From: 40-80 sp964503665
GTDB taxonomy: Bacteria > Bacteroidota > Bacteroidia > Flavobacteriales_D > Crocinitomicaceae
Length of the DNA stretch: 64,000 nucleotides
Assembly (NCBI GenBank): GCA_964503665.1
Contig: CAZDAR010000001.1
Coordinates: forward strand, 1 to 64,000
Reading direction: 5' to 3'
Shown here: positions 1 through 9,939 of the stretch, piece by piece
How the letters are laid out: every line of letters starts with the position of its first letter
Position numbering within the stretch: the stretch's first letter is position 1
Program-made: the position numbers and the translations under genes
The notes under the pieces: generated by a model
Databases searched by the model: none
What the model saw: the letters and a program-made list of their open reading frames with translations, nothing else
What the model was told of the DNA's origin: nothing

Positions 1-253
1 TGCATACAGTTTTTTCCCTAAAAAACCTTCCATTAAATATGACCGAGAAGAGACTAATCAACTCATGCTCTTTTAATCGAACTTAGGTTATTAGTCTAAA
101 GGAGTGGTGAAAAGTAAACGAAGTGCTTGCTGATAAAATACAATTGGAAGCCTTCTGTCATTTTTTACGGTCGGTAATTTTAGCACTCGATCCTCCATTT
201 CATATAAACGAAAAAATAAACTGGAGAGTTTTAGTTTTTGACCACTCTATAAT
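1..253. other. Left edge, no gene identified
   Basis: No reading frame of convincing length, RNA gene or terminator is visible. A plus-strand frame without stops covers only the first 90 or so bases and could be the tail of a gene outside the window, but nothing in it is recognisable. Confidence 0.4.
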
Positions 254-829
254 CTAGCACTTCTTCACATACTGTGTAATAATCACAATCTGTTGTCCTT
301 CTACACGACCTTCGATAAATTCACCATTATTTGGGTCTAAACGAATATTGCGAACTGTTGTTCCGCGCTTAGCGGTAAAACCACCACCTTTAACGCTCAA
401 ATCCTTGATTAAGACAACACTATCGCCACTTTGAAGAATATTTCCGTTGCTGTCGATATGCTTGATGGCATTTTCATCTTCTTCCTCTATTCCTGCTTTT
501 GCCCACTCTAAGATATCATCTTCGAGATAAATCACATCCAATAGATTTTGTGGCCAGCTTTCATTTTTGAGTTTGTGCAACATTCTATAAGCAATGACTT
601 TTACCGCAGGAACTTCACTCCACATACTGTCATTCAAACAATGCCAATGAACTGGATTAATCTTATCCGAGTCAGTTAACTGTTCATGACAAGTGCCACA
701 AGCAAATAAATAATCACTCGCATTATTATTCCGTGGAGGTGTTACCTCAAAAGACGTTAAATTATCAGTAGCTCCACACAATTCACATTTTGCACCACTT
801 CTTTCTGTCAGTTCTTTTTCAAAGCTCAT
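254..829 (-). CDS. PhnA domain protein
   Basis: A small cytoplasmic protein of the PhnA family (named after the phosphonate operon but with no established enzymatic role). With the start used here it has 191 residues. An N-terminal zinc ribbon is formed by CxxC at residues 15/18 and 44/47; the C-terminal quarter is the typical PhnA beta domain with a GDSVVLIKDL segment. An upstream TTG start at 850 is open, but a -7 box (TATCTTTG on the minus strand, 848-855) overlaps it, so the ATG at 829 is more likely. The gene stands alone. The family call is firm; the function is not known. Confidence 0.88.
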   Translation of the reverse strand: MSFEKELTERSGAKCELCGATDNLTSFEVTPPRNNNASDYLFACGTCHEQLTDSDKINPVHWHCLNDSMWSEVPAVKVIAYRMLHKLKNESWPQNLLDVIYLEDDILEWAKAGIEEEDENAIKHIDSNGNILQSGDSVVLIKDLSVKGGGFTAKRGTTVRNIRLDPNNGEFIEGRVEGQQIVIITQYVKKC

Positions 830-847
830 ATCAAATGTATTTAGTGG

Positions 848-855
848 CAAAGATA
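848..855 (-). promoter_or_regulatory. -7 promoter box of the PhnA gene
   Basis: TATCTTTG on the minus strand matches the Bacteroidota -7 consensus TAnnTTTG. It lies 19 nt upstream of the ATG at 829 and decides that start over the TTG at 850. Confidence 0.55.
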
Positions 856-904
856 CGATTTTATACCCTATAAAAGTTAACTTTAAATTGCTGCATGAGT
901 AGTA

Positions 905-3124
905 TTACTTTACAAAAATTCGTTTTACAATTCCTTCAGAATGTTTGTCGGTGATTATTTTAACGAGATAAACTCCTTGTGCCGCGTTGGTGAGTTGAAC
1001 CATTTTATTCTTCCAGATGAGCTCCATGACTTTTCCATTGATATCCACAATTTGTATGGATTTAATTTCATTATGAGATTCATTTTCAATGTAAAACGTT
1101 CCGTTGGAAGGATTTGGATAAATAACAATTTTATTTTCTAGGTTTTCCATTTCGTTTATACCAACTATAATGTCAGGATTGTGTTCAAAATGCCATAAAC
1201 CACCCAATTCCATTCCTATAAATAAGTTAAAGCGACCATCATTGTTAATGTCTGCAATAAAAGGCGCGCTGTAACCACGCGTGTCAATCCATAAATAATC
1301 ATCACTGATAGTTTCAAAAGTCGTTTGTAATTCATTGTTATTGACAATATTTTTATAGAAATGTAATTTTCCGGTTGAACTTCCACAGAGTAAAAACCAT
1401 TCATTATTATATTGAAATAAATGCGGCGTTGCATAGCCAATATAATTCTCCGAAACATTTACATTTCCAAAGGTTTTGGTCACCAGTGTAAATTGATAAT
1501 CACTTGGAGTTCCTGTATTTTCATAGTACCATATTTTTCCATTTTTAGTTCCAACGAGTAAATCCAACAATCCATCTTCGTTTAAATCAACTAATTGAGG
1601 AGTAGCGCCACCTTCACATTTTATAGCTGTTCCAGTATTGTCTAATAACAAAATGATAGGCGCAAATGTTTGATTAGAATTGGCCATTAAAACGTAAAGC
1701 TTACCATTGTCATTTCCTGTAACAACGTCTTTTTCTCCATCATTGTTAAGGTCTCCAAAAGAAGGAATAACACGTAAGCCGATATTGAGTGAAGGTAGAT
1801 TTAAAAAGTTGGTATCAACTAAAACCAATTTTGGAGCTGTTGTTGTTCCTTGGTTTTCGAATAGATAAATTGTACTTTTCTTCACGCTATCTGCGTTCAT
1901 CTCAAAGTAATTCCCAACGATCAAATCTTGTAAACCATCTTTATTTATGTCTGTTACGACCGGTACAGATCCCATTCCAACATCAATTCCTTGATTCTGA
2001 ATAAAATCGGTAGTAACGAACGAAAATTCTGGTTGAGTATCCGTTCCAATGTTTTTGTAAAACCAGACACTCTCTTTGTTATCTGAATTATTTTTGTCGT
2101 TTGGTGTCGCAATTAGATCTTTAATACCATCAAAATCGACATCTTCGTAAAAGCTAGCAGCGAAACCCAATACGTTGACCCGCTCAGAATTACTAGGAAA
2201 TAAGATATCTTGACTAATCATGGCAGAATTGGTGTTTACAGCTGTTCCTCCGTTGATTAACAAATTGAGATTACGATAAGAAATATTTCCCAGAATCAAA
2301 TCCTTGACGCCATTATTATCATAATCCAAGGCCAGTACAGTTCCTCCAGAATGTCTAAATTCTCCCGACTTAGGATCAACAACATCTGTGTTTTCATTAC
2401 AAGGCGCTTCATTTGGACTTAAAACAATTTCAAAAGTATGCGCCCCTTCTTTAAATTTTCCCCAACATTCATTTTTTAATTCAAAAATCAGTGAGTCGGG
2501 AATACCGTATAATTCCATGCTTTGATTCTGGTGGTATTCCATTCGCTGACCACTAATATGATACGTAAGAATGTCGACATCACCATCATTGTCTACGTCG
2601 ACATAAGCTGGAATGTCTGTCGTACTGATATATAAATTAGAAATATCATGAAAATAACTAGACATCAACAGTGGAGAAACCAATTCCCATGAAAGACCAT
2701 TTTGTGTCGTTCCTGTATTTCGATATACTTTTGTTCCACCTGTTGCAGCAGCAAATAAATCTTTTTTACCATCACCATCGTAATCCACTATGGCTACACG
2801 ATAATTCAAATTATCAGGAAAGTATTTTTTTCCATTGTACACATATTGGTAGGTACGAACACCGTTTTCAAGGATATTTTCGAATAACATTAATTGACTA
2901 GAAGAGCGGTCAAAAATGAATAAATCATCATCGCCATCAAAGTCAAAATCAATCGTTGAGAATTGCGGGTTATTAAACCCTCCAAAGAAGGCTTTTTCTT
3001 TTAATTCGCCGTTTATTAAAACGGGTATATTGTTTTGAAAATCAAACTGAAACTGGGCTGAGGCAGTCGAAAAATTATTTGCGATTAAAAAAGCAAGTAA
3101 AGGAAAAAAACGATAATTTTGCAT
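905..3124 (-). CDS. FG-GAP/VCBS repeat surface protein with T9SS type A sorting domain
   Basis: A secreted or cell-surface protein of about 739 residues. The N-terminus is a signal peptide (hydrophobic run ending in ASA). The body carries repeated calcium-binding-like FG-GAP/VCBS units of the form D-x-D-x-D-G (for example DFDFDGDDDLF, DYDGDGKKDLF, DVDNDGDVDIL, DLNEDGLLDLL), expected to fold as beta-propeller blades. The last 80 residues are a type A sorting domain, with IYPNPSNGTF followed by the usual GVYLVKI motif, directing export by the type IX system. An upstream GTG at 3136 is open, but ATG at 3124 starts directly on the signal peptide. Its ligand or substrate cannot be told from sequence. 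Confidence 0.9.
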   Translation of the reverse strand: MQNYRFFPLLAFLIANNFSTASAQFQFDFQNNIPVLINGELKEKAFFGGFNNPQFSTIDFDFDGDDDLFIFDRSSSQLMLFENILENGVRTYQYVYNGKKYFPDNLNYRVAIVDYDGDGKKDLFAAATGGTKVYRNTGTTQNGLSWELVSPLLMSSYFHDISNLYISTTDIPAYVDVDNDGDVDILTYHISGQRMEYHQNQSMELYGIPDSLIFELKNECWGKFKEGAHTFEIVLSPNEAPCNENTDVVDPKSGEFRHSGGTVLALDYDNNGVKDLILGNISYRNLNLLINGGTAVNTNSAMISQDILFPSNSERVNVLGFAASFYEDVDFDGIKDLIATPNDKNNSDNKESVWFYKNIGTDTQPEFSFVTTDFIQNQGIDVGMGSVPVVTDINKDGLQDLIVGNYFEMNADSVKKSTIYLFENQGTTTAPKLVLVDTNFLNLPSLNIGLRVIPSFGDLNNDGEKDVVTGNDNGKLYVLMANSNQTFAPIILLLDNTGTAIKCEGGATPQLVDLNEDGLLDLLVGTKNGKIWYYENTGTPSDYQFTLVTKTFGNVNVSENYIGYATPHLFQYNNEWFLLCGSSTGKLHFYKNIVNNNELQTTFETISDDYLWIDTRGYSAPFIADINNDGRFNLFIGMELGGLWHFEHNPDIIVGINEMENLENKIVIYPNPSNGTFYIENESHNEIKSIQIVDINGKVMELIWKNKMVQLTNAAQGVYLVKIITDKHSEGIVKRIFVK

Positions 3125-3169
3125 AAAATTTAGCACGTAATTTGATTAGTAATTACAATATTTAAGAGT

Positions 3170-4177
3170 ATGAAGTTAAGAATTCTTTTTATCATATCCC
3201 TGTTTTTTTATTCTGGAATAATGGCACAACAAACAATTCAAGAAAACATCTCTGTTTTATTCATTGGTAATAGTTATACATTCATGAATGATATGCCTTT
3301 TATGTTTCAGAAAATGGCCAAAGAAGAAGGTGTAAATGCCTATGTTGATACGGTTGTACATGGTGGGAAAAATCTGCAATATCATGCATCGCGAAAAGAG
3401 ACGTATGATAAAATACGTTCCCAAAATTGGTCCTATGTTGTCATTCAAGGACATAGTAATGAATTTGCCACACCAAAAACCGATATTGAGAAGAAATCAA
3501 AAATGTATTTGAGTCAGCTTATTGATAGTGTGAGAACAAATAATAGCTGTACGAAAATTGCATTATATATGACGTGGGCATATAGCGCAGGTAATAAAAA
3601 TTGGGAACCAATCGATTCTTACGATAAAATGCAAAATATGGTAAGAGATAATTACATGTGGATGGCGCGTGATTTCAATACGATTGTTGCTCCTGTTGGC
3701 TTTGTCTGGCAAGATATTCGTAAAAAAATGAAGAACCTCAATTTATATATGGAAGATGAAAAACATCCTAATTTATACGGTTCATTTATTGCTGCCTCTA
3801 CTTTTTTAATGACAATTACGAAGAAGAGTCCAGTTGGAAGTCCCATCCAGTTAGATATGAATCCTGATACGAAAGAGTTTATCGAAAGAGAAGTTTTTTC
3901 CATTGTTTCAGACTATCAAAAATGGCGAAATTTTGCGGATGAATTACCTATAACACCAGGTTTTGACGCCGTCGTAATGAATAATCGAAAAGTCAAATTG
4001 TATGATAACTCAAAGGGAGGATTAGAAGTAACGTATAAGATAAATAGTACGATTGAACTGGATGAGTTAAATCCAGAATTTCAAATTTCTAAAAAAGACA
4101 CCAGCATAACCATTCAACAGGAAGTGAAAGCGGTATGTAAATCTTTTACGCTTACTCGAAAGATTGAATTAGAATAA
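3170..4177 (+). CDS. Secreted SGNH/GDSL-type hydrolase
   Basis: A 335-residue protein with a signal peptide (about 1-19). The SGNH hydrolase fold is suggested by block I with GNSYT (serine 35), a central VVIQGHSNEF segment corresponding to the oxyanion/Asn block, and the C-terminal D-x-x-H pair at Asp196 and His199 followed by PNLYGSF. It resembles the DUF4886-type branch of SGNH hydrolases, probably an esterase or carbohydrate deacetylase in the envelope. The last 80 residues form an extra, uncharacterised domain. It is transcribed away from the FG-GAP gene, with 45 nt between the two starts. The family is well supported; the substrate is unknown. Confidence 0.8.
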   Translation: MKLRILFIISLFFYSGIMAQQTIQENISVLFIGNSYTFMNDMPFMFQKMAKEEGVNAYVDTVVHGGKNLQYHASRKETYDKIRSQNWSYVVIQGHSNEFATPKTDIEKKSKMYLSQLIDSVRTNNSCTKIALYMTWAYSAGNKNWEPIDSYDKMQNMVRDNYMWMARDFNTIVAPVGFVWQDIRKKMKNLNLYMEDEKHPNLYGSFIAASTFLMTITKKSPVGSPIQLDMNPDTKEFIEREVFSIVSDYQKWRNFADELPITPGFDAVVMNNRKVKLYDNSKGGLEVTYKINSTIELDELNPEFQISKKDTSITIQQEVKAVCKSFTLTRKIELE

Positions 4178-4708
4178 AATCGGATTTCTCTACGTTTACC
4201 ATCGATGTTTTAGAAGATTATTTTAATGTTCTGATTTTCAATTTGTATAAGTACTAAAAATTTTAATTCTTTATTTTTCTTTTACTTTCTCTTCAGGAAA
4301 AAGAGAAAAAGCGCTGCTTTTGAAGACGTGAAAACGAGACCGTCGTAGACAGCACCGAAGGTAATCGGTAGAGTCGAAGTTTTGAGGATAAAAACCTCAT
4401 CGTTGTGTTCTTTTTCATCACTCAAATATTCCTTATTGCTTGTGAAAATAAAACTCGCTAGCGCTCAGACAGTTATTATTACTACAGCAATTTACCTTCG
4501 GTGCTACTCCGTGGTCGTTGTTTGGGCCCGACGAAAAAATCAATTCCGATTCTACATCGGGACAGGTTACGATATACTAATCACTCTTTGTGTTCAGAAT
4601 TATCATTTGTTTGAGAAACATTGTCTTATACTTCAAGCCGGACATTAAAGTAATATTTCTCCTCTTCCAGAATAATTCATCGATTTTAATTAAAATCAAA
4701 CTATCTTT
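4178..4708. other. Intergenic mosaic with inverted repeats
   Basis: A 530-base gap without a believable gene; an 88-codon frame at 4382-4648 has no family resemblance. It holds a hairpin-like stretch at 4285-4310, a 14-nt exact inverted repeat (AGCACCGAAGGTAA at 4351-4364 and its complement at 4492-4505), and a 17-nt segment (4543-4559) found inverted at 57622-57638. Composition is richer in CG-containing words than the neighbours, as in degenerate dispersed intergenic repeats. Confidence 0.5.
4351..4505. repeat. 14-nt inverted repeat pair
   Basis: AGCACCGAAGGTAA at 4351-4364 is the exact reverse complement of 4492-4505. The flanking words (CGTCGTAGAC and, inverted, CGACCACGGAGT) are also loosely related, so the arms are probably two diverged copies of one module in opposite orientation rather than a simple hairpin. 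Confidence 0.55.
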
Positions 4709-4709
4709 G
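4702..4709 (+). promoter_or_regulatory. -7 promoter box of prfC
   Basis: TATCTTTG, 17 nt before the ATG at 4727. Its last base is the first base of the alternative GTG start at 4709, which makes that start untenable. Confidence 0.6.
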
Positions 4710-4726
4710 TGTTCAAATTTTTAGTG

Positions 4727-6316
4727 ATGAAGCATTCCGAGGCAATTGAAAAAAGAAGAACATTTGGCATTATAGCACACCCTGACGCGGGTAAAACTAC
4801 ATTGACAGAAAAATTATTGCTTTTCGGAGGTGCTATTCAATCGGCTGGTGCTGTTAAGAATAACAAAATCAAGAAAGCGGCTACCTCTGACTTCATGGAA
4901 ATTGAAAAGCAAAGAGGTATATCTGTGGCAACTTCTGTGATGGCATTTGAATATGGTGGAAAGCAAATTAACATTCTCGATACGCCAGGACACAAGGATT
5001 TTGCCGAAGACACGTATCGAACATTGACTGCCGTAGATAGCGTTATCTTAGTAATCGACTGTGCAAATGGAGTAGAATCTCAAACCGAAAAATTGATGGA
5101 AGTGTGTCGTATGCGTAATACGCCGGTCATCATTTTTGTCAATAAAATGGATAGGGAAGGGAAGGACGCTTTCACTTTGTTGGATGAATTAGAAGAAAAG
5201 TTAAACATTCAAGTATGTCCTTTAACGTGGCCGATTGGAATGGGCGATCGTTTCAAAGGTGTGTATAATATTCATAAAAAGCATTTGAATTTATTTCAAG
5301 CGAATAAAACGAAAATTTCAAAAGACATTGTTTCTATTACTGATTTAGCAGATCCTCAATTAGATGGAATCATTGGTGAAAATGCAGCGAATGAATTAAG
5401 AGAAGAAGTAGAAACGGTAACAGGAGTTTATGATGAATTTGATAAAGATCAATATCTAAAAGGAATATCAGCACCCCTATTTTTCGGTTCTGCGGTGAAT
5501 AATTTCGGTGTACAAGAATTGTTGGATACGTTTATTGAAATCTCTCCATCACCAAGAGGAAGGGAGTCTGATTTGCGTTTTATCGAACCAGAAGACAGTA
5601 AATTCTCAGGGTTTGTCTTTAAAATTCACGCTAACTTAGATCCTAAACACAGAGATAGGATTGCCTTTTTACGAATTGTTTCTGGTAAGTTTGAACGAAA
5701 TACGTTTTACGAACACGTACGAATTGGCAAGCGATTCAAATTTGCGAATCCAACTTCCTTTTTAGCACAAGATAAAACAGTTATCGATGAAGCATATCCA
5801 GGAGACGTTATTGGCTTGTATGACACAGGAAATTTCAAAATTGGAGATACATTAACGGAGGGTGAAAAATTTATGTTTAAAGGAATTCCAAGCTTCTCAC
5901 CAGAAATCTTTATGGAGTTAGAAAATCTTGATCCGATGAAATCGAAACAGTTGGAAAAAGGAATTAAACAATTAACGGATGAAGGTGTGGCGCAATTATT
6001 TGTTCAGCAACCAGGGAACAGAAGAATTGTTGGAACGGTAGGACAATTACAGTTTGAAGTTATTCAGTATCGTTTGACCAATGAATATGGTGCTAATTGT
6101 CGTTTCTCTCCGAAGAACTACCATTTAGCAACGTGGATAACAGCTACAGACGACGTTCAATTGGATAAGTTTATACAGACGAAGACTGGTAATATAGCGA
6201 AAGATAAAGATGGAAATTGGGTTTTTCTTGCAGAAACACCGTTCTTACTACAAATGGCAGAACAAGATTATCCAGCGATAACATTCCATAGAACCTCTGA
6301 TTTTAAATTGAATTAA
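4727..6316 (+). CDS. prfC: Peptide chain release factor 3
   Basis: A translational GTPase that recycles RF1 and RF2 from the ribosome after peptide release. From the ATG at 4727 it has 529 residues, the length of E. coli RF3. The G domain is at the N-terminus: G1 HPDAGKTT near 16, switch I with KQRGISVATS, G3 DTPGH near 86, G4 NKMD near 140. Domains II and III follow, including the RF3-typical VGQLQFEV segment. A frame extends 18 bases further upstream to a GTG, but the promoter box at 4702-4709 excludes it. It is a single-gene unit. Confidence 0.97.
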   Translation: MKHSEAIEKRRTFGIIAHPDAGKTTLTEKLLLFGGAIQSAGAVKNNKIKKAATSDFMEIEKQRGISVATSVMAFEYGGKQINILDTPGHKDFAEDTYRTLTAVDSVILVIDCANGVESQTEKLMEVCRMRNTPVIIFVNKMDREGKDAFTLLDELEEKLNIQVCPLTWPIGMGDRFKGVYNIHKKHLNLFQANKTKISKDIVSITDLADPQLDGIIGENAANELREEVETVTGVYDEFDKDQYLKGISAPLFFGSAVNNFGVQELLDTFIEISPSPRGRESDLRFIEPEDSKFSGFVFKIHANLDPKHRDRIAFLRIVSGKFERNTFYEHVRIGKRFKFANPTSFLAQDKTVIDEAYPGDVIGLYDTGNFKIGDTLTEGEKFMFKGIPSFSPEIFMELENLDPMKSKQLEKGIKQLTDEGVAQLFVQQPGNRRIVGTVGQLQFEVIQYRLTNEYGANCRFSPKNYHLATWITATDDVQLDKFIQTKTGNIAKDKDGNWVFLAETPFLLQMAEQDYPAITFHRTSDFKLN

Positions 6317-6318
6317 TA

Positions 6319-6437
6319 TTACTGTGCGATAAAAACAGGAATATACACCAAGTGGCACACTTTGTTGAAGGTTTCTCCAAAGATAAAATCTTTGATTCCT
6401 TTGTGTCCGTGACTTTTTTCAAGAGCCAACTCCCGTT
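6319..6437 (-). pseudogene. Universal stress protein, C-terminal remnant
   Basis: Reading the minus strand, an open stretch of about 38 codons ends at a TAA at 6319 and contains SHGHKGIKDFIFGET, the UspA ATP-binding signature (G-x2-G-x9-G-S/T), followed by the typical IPVFIA ending. There is no start codon and an in-frame stop lies just upstream, so only the C-terminal quarter of a Usp domain survives. It lies immediately downstream of prfC, on the opposite strand. Confidence 0.7.
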
Positions 6438-6484
6438 ATAGGATTTTAAATCACTACGTTTCACACATTCATTGTATTGAATCA

Positions 6485-6765
6485 TTAATGAGCATGAGCT
6501 CCTGCCATAATGTGAGTGCTTTGTTGCAATACAATTTCCTGACCAGCTTCCAAGCGAACGTCGACATTTGGCATCACTACATAATCTACTGGATCGGTCT
6601 TAGGTGTTACTAGATGACCAACCGTGATGGTGTATTTTGCTCTTCGTAATGCTTTATAGGTATAATTACTTCATGTTTGTTCCCCCAAATGTTCATTTTG
6701 CAAGCGATAGAAATGACTTTAGCTGATTTCGAAATGATGTTCGAAGGCTGTTGATTTAATTTCAT
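6485..6765 (-). pseudogene. Frameshifted small gene, family unknown
   Basis: An open frame starting MKLNQQ at 6765 runs to about 6655, where a single frameshift joins it to a second frame that ends at 6485 in MAGAHAH. The joined product would be about 95 residues, with a charged beta-rich look and a proline/valine-rich middle (GHLVTPKTDPVDYVV). I do not recognise the family. The compositions of both pieces look protein-like, and the adjacent Usp remnant makes decay the simplest reading. Confidence 0.45.
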
Positions 6766-6898
6766 AATTAAGTAGTTTAGAATTTTGACTAATTTATTTA
6801 AAAAATATTCACCTTCCAAAAATTTACCACAGTTTCCTCTGAAATACTATCACTAATCCTCACTTTCGCCTAAACGTTTAGAGAGAGTTATAGAAACT

Positions 6899-6936
6899 AA
6901 AAAACCGCTAACAATTTCTTGAAAGCGGTTTTTTTA
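6899..6936 (-). terminator. Rho-independent terminator of the PorE-like gene
   Basis: Stem AAAACCGCT (6901-6909) with AGCGGTTTT (6924-6932), a 14-nt loop and a T run on the minus strand. It follows the stop of the OmpA-family gene ending at 6951. Confidence 0.75.
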
Positions 6937-6950
6937 CTTTAGTAAACAAT

Positions 6951-9308
6951 TTATTTCTGAATAATGATAAACTCTGTTCTTCTGTTCAATTGGTGTTGTT
7001 CTTCTGAGCATCCTGATGTGTCTTCTACATCACAACCACAGTTGTTTAGAAGTTCAGATTCACCATAACCTTTTCCAGAGATTCTACTTTCTCCGTTTTT
7101 AATACGCTTTTTAATATAGTCTGCTGCTCTAACTGCTCTACGGTCAGATAACCATTGATTATATTCTACATCTTCACGACAGTCAGTGTGAGAGCGCAAT
7201 TCGATCACTAAGTTTGGATTCAGATTCATTGATTCCACAATCTTATTTAACTCTAACTTCGCATCTTTTCTCAGATAAGAACTGTTTAAGTCATAGTAAA
7301 TGGTGTTCAATACAATGACATTTCCTAAATTCTTACCAATTTGAGATTTCTCTATACCAATTGGATCAATATTTATGTAGTGCTCGTATTCAGTTTTAAA
7401 TGTAAATTCTTTTGAAATTGTAATGTAATCTGGTTTACTAATGATGATTTTATAGGTGTAATTTGAATTAAATTTAACATTCTTCAAATCATTTGTAGTA
7501 AACGTTCCATTATCTTTAGATGTTAAAGAAAATACTGATTTTCCTTTCTCATCTTGAATTTCAATAGTAACATTGTCCAATCTTTTATTGGTCTCTTTAT
7601 CAAAAATAGAGCCTTTGAAAGCATAGATTTTACTAGCAACAATTTTATCACCATCTAATTCAATACCTAACTCTTTTTCGATTTCTTCATATTTCTCCTC
7701 ACATGTCGTGTTCAGTTTTTGAATAGCAATCTCAGCTTTTGTTATTGAGTTAACGTATTGAATTTCATATTCCTTACATTTCTTTAAATTTGACAAGAAT
7801 TGTCCATCTCTAACTCGAGGAAGCAATGATGTAACTTCAAGTTCGTCACAATCCAAACACTTTAATTTTATTTCAATGTTCTCAGGAATAATCTCTGAGC
7901 CATCCATCATATAAATTCTACCCTTTAATACAGAAGCAACAGTATTACTTTCGTTGTAAACAATTTGATAGATATCCATTTTACCCTCGCCACCTTTTCT
8001 AAAAGAAGATATTAATGCATTCATACCGTCAGTAGTTACAGTATAATATAAGTCATCATAAGTTGAATTTATCGGTAATCCTAGATTTTCAGGCGTAGAA
8101 AATTTCCCATCTTTCAACTCTGAACGAAAAATATCATATCCTCCAATTGATTTTTCACCATTTGAAGAAAAGTATAAGCACTTACCATCAAAAGTTAGAA
8201 ATGGAGCGTCTTCGTCAGACTTACTGTTAATTTCAGGGCCTAAGTTTTCAGGGGAGCTCCACGCTCCATACTTTCCTCTTTTTATCATGTAGATATCCAA
8301 TCCACCATATCCATCTTTTCCGTCCTCTGAAGAGAAGAATGCTATTGTGTTATCTCCCGATACAAAGTAGTGAGGTTGCCATTTATATGTAGTAACTTCC
8401 TTATTATCTAAAAGTTTAATATCATTAAATTGTCCGTCTTTATAATCTGTATAATAGATGTCTCCATTCCCTGTTTTAGTGCTGTATAAATAGATTCTTC
8501 TTTCGTCAATACTAATCGAAACACTTGCTTCGTTTTCTGTTGGAGAACAGAAATCTAAACGACTAGAAGGTTGCCAATTTCCATTTTTAAAATAGCTAGA
8601 ATAAATATCTTCATAATACTCTCCAGTAGATTTGTTAATGGTATTTTCATTGTTCTTTTCTTTCCAATATCTGCTAGAAGTAAAGTATAGTGTACTGCCA
8701 TCAAATGAAATGATTGGTGCAAATTCATCATTTTTAGTATTGATTGTTTTGTTTAGCGATTCTAACGATTTGATACTTTCATCGTAACCAATCACCTTTG
8801 CGTTATTAGCTTGTGTTAAACTTAATTGTGCTTGCGCATAAAACGGATGTTTTTCTCCTGCTTGAAAAATGAAGTCTTTATACAATTTAATTGCTTCATC
8901 AATTTCGCCAAAACGATGAAGTGAAATAGCATAGTAGAAAACGGCATCAATGGGTGCTCTTTTCTCCTTAGGATTAAATAGGTCAACCTTGATAGTGGTA
9001 TTCTTCACTGCTTTCTTCAGAAAATCTAATGGTTCTTCTAACTTACTCGTCGTCTGATTGAGCGCCAAACCATATCTAAAATTAAAATTAGCATTTTCAG
9101 GCTCTAGTTCTACTAAACGTTTTCCAGAAGCGAGAGATTTATCATACACTTCATTTATGAGGTAATCATTATTTATCTTTAGTAGCTTAGGAATAGAAGT
9201 CTCTGACTTTATATTTTCGGGATTTTTTTTGTTTTCTTCCTGACTATATGCTGTGGAAATAATAAGAAAGGAGCAAAATAATATTGCTAAACGACTATAA
9301 ATATTCAT
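6951..9308 (-). CDS. PorE-like TPR/PD40/CRD/OmpA protein
   Basis: A 785-residue envelope protein with a signal peptide (about 1-22). Domains in order: TPR-like helices (about 35-170), a PD40/WD40-like propeller (about 185-450, with repeated S-F-D-G-x-x-L-Y-F-T/S-S motifs), a carboxypeptidase-regulatory-like beta sandwich (about 560-650), and a C-terminal OmpA peptidoglycan-binding domain (about 675-785, with IELRSHTDCR and the SDRRAVRAADYI motif). This order is that of PorE, a type IX secretion component anchoring the machine to peptidoglycan. Bacteroidota genomes hold many paralogues with this layout, so it may be PorE itself or a relative; no other por/gld gene is nearby. Confidence 0.85.
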   Translation of the reverse strand: MNIYSRLAILFCSFLIISTAYSQEENKKNPENIKSETSIPKLLKINNDYLINEVYDKSLASGKRLVELEPENANFNFRYGLALNQTTSKLEEPLDFLKKAVKNTTIKVDLFNPKEKRAPIDAVFYYAISLHRFGEIDEAIKLYKDFIFQAGEKHPFYAQAQLSLTQANNAKVIGYDESIKSLESLNKTINTKNDEFAPIISFDGSTLYFTSSRYWKEKNNENTINKSTGEYYEDIYSSYFKNGNWQPSSRLDFCSPTENEASVSISIDERRIYLYSTKTGNGDIYYTDYKDGQFNDIKLLDNKEVTTYKWQPHYFVSGDNTIAFFSSEDGKDGYGGLDIYMIKRGKYGAWSSPENLGPEINSKSDEDAPFLTFDGKCLYFSSNGEKSIGGYDIFRSELKDGKFSTPENLGLPINSTYDDLYYTVTTDGMNALISSFRKGGEGKMDIYQIVYNESNTVASVLKGRIYMMDGSEIIPENIEIKLKCLDCDELEVTSLLPRVRDGQFLSNLKKCKEYEIQYVNSITKAEIAIQKLNTTCEEKYEEIEKELGIELDGDKIVASKIYAFKGSIFDKETNKRLDNVTIEIQDEKGKSVFSLTSKDNGTFTTNDLKNVKFNSNYTYKIIISKPDYITISKEFTFKTEYEHYINIDPIGIEKSQIGKNLGNVIVLNTIYYDLNSSYLRKDAKLELNKIVESMNLNPNLVIELRSHTDCREDVEYNQWLSDRRAVRAADYIKKRIKNGESRISGKGYGESELLNNCGCDVEDTSGCSEEQHQLNRRTEFIIIQK

Positions 9309-9375
9309 GTTTTTTGGTTACTTTATTTCCAACTGAAACGTTTTTGAATTGAAAAGGTTTCAAAAGAATGAAAGC

Positions 9376-9939
9376 TCAAACAGAATTGTTTTTTTTAAGG
9401 TTGGTATCGTTGAATAAAACCCAGTCGTAAGAGAAGTGAGCAGCAATAGCAAACCATAAGCCATAATACTCATATCCATAGGATATTAAGAGAATAAAAG
9501 GCGTTAACAAAAGACCATATAACGACAGTCGCCAATTCTTTGGATGGTAGTATCCATGTATCGCAATAAATACTAGTGTGGTAATAATGGGGCCTAATAA
9601 AAGTTGAATTCCTGCTCTAAATAGAAGTTCTTCACCAACTCCTGCACAAATAGAAAGTAAAATGGCATCCCATGCATTCAAATCTAGTTGGTTGAGTAGT
9701 TCTTGCTGTTTTTTAAACTCACTTTTAAACACAGACTTTTTTAATAAGTAGGTAGAGAGTAATGCATAGGTAATTCCTAAAGCTAAACCATTAAAAATAA
9801 GTAGTATTGAAAAATCATTTAGTTCGAGTATTTCAAACAGTGATTTATCTTCCCAGAATAGTTTGTAGATAATAGTAGGTAACGGAAATATTAGTAATGT
9901 AACTAACCTTAAAAGATAGATTTTCTTCTTAGAGGTCAT
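9376..9939 (-). CDS. CPBP family intramembrane metalloprotease-like protein
   Basis: A 187-residue polytopic membrane protein. It carries the CPBP (Abi/CAAX protease-like) motifs: EExxxR as EELLFR near residue 103, a histidine in FIAIHGYYHP, and a further HFSYD in the last helix. Members cleave or process membrane proteins or prenylated peptides. The start overlaps the stop of the upstream plsC-like gene by 4 nt (ATGA type), so the two are co-transcribed and probably translationally coupled. The substrate cannot be inferred. Confidence 0.82.
   Translation of the reverse strand: MTSKKKIYLLRLVTLLIFPLPTIIYKLFWEDKSLFEILELNDFSILLIFNGLALGITYALLSTYLLKKSVFKSEFKKQQELLNQLDLNAWDAILLSICAGVGEELLFRAGIQLLLGPIITTLVFIAIHGYYHPKNWRLSLYGLLLTPFILLISYGYEYYGLWFAIAAHFSYDWVLFNDTNLKKNNSV

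Noticed and set aside
4382..4648. 88-codon open frame on the plus strand
   Set aside because: No family resemblance, odd composition, and it lies across the repeat-like segments, so it is probably a chance frame.
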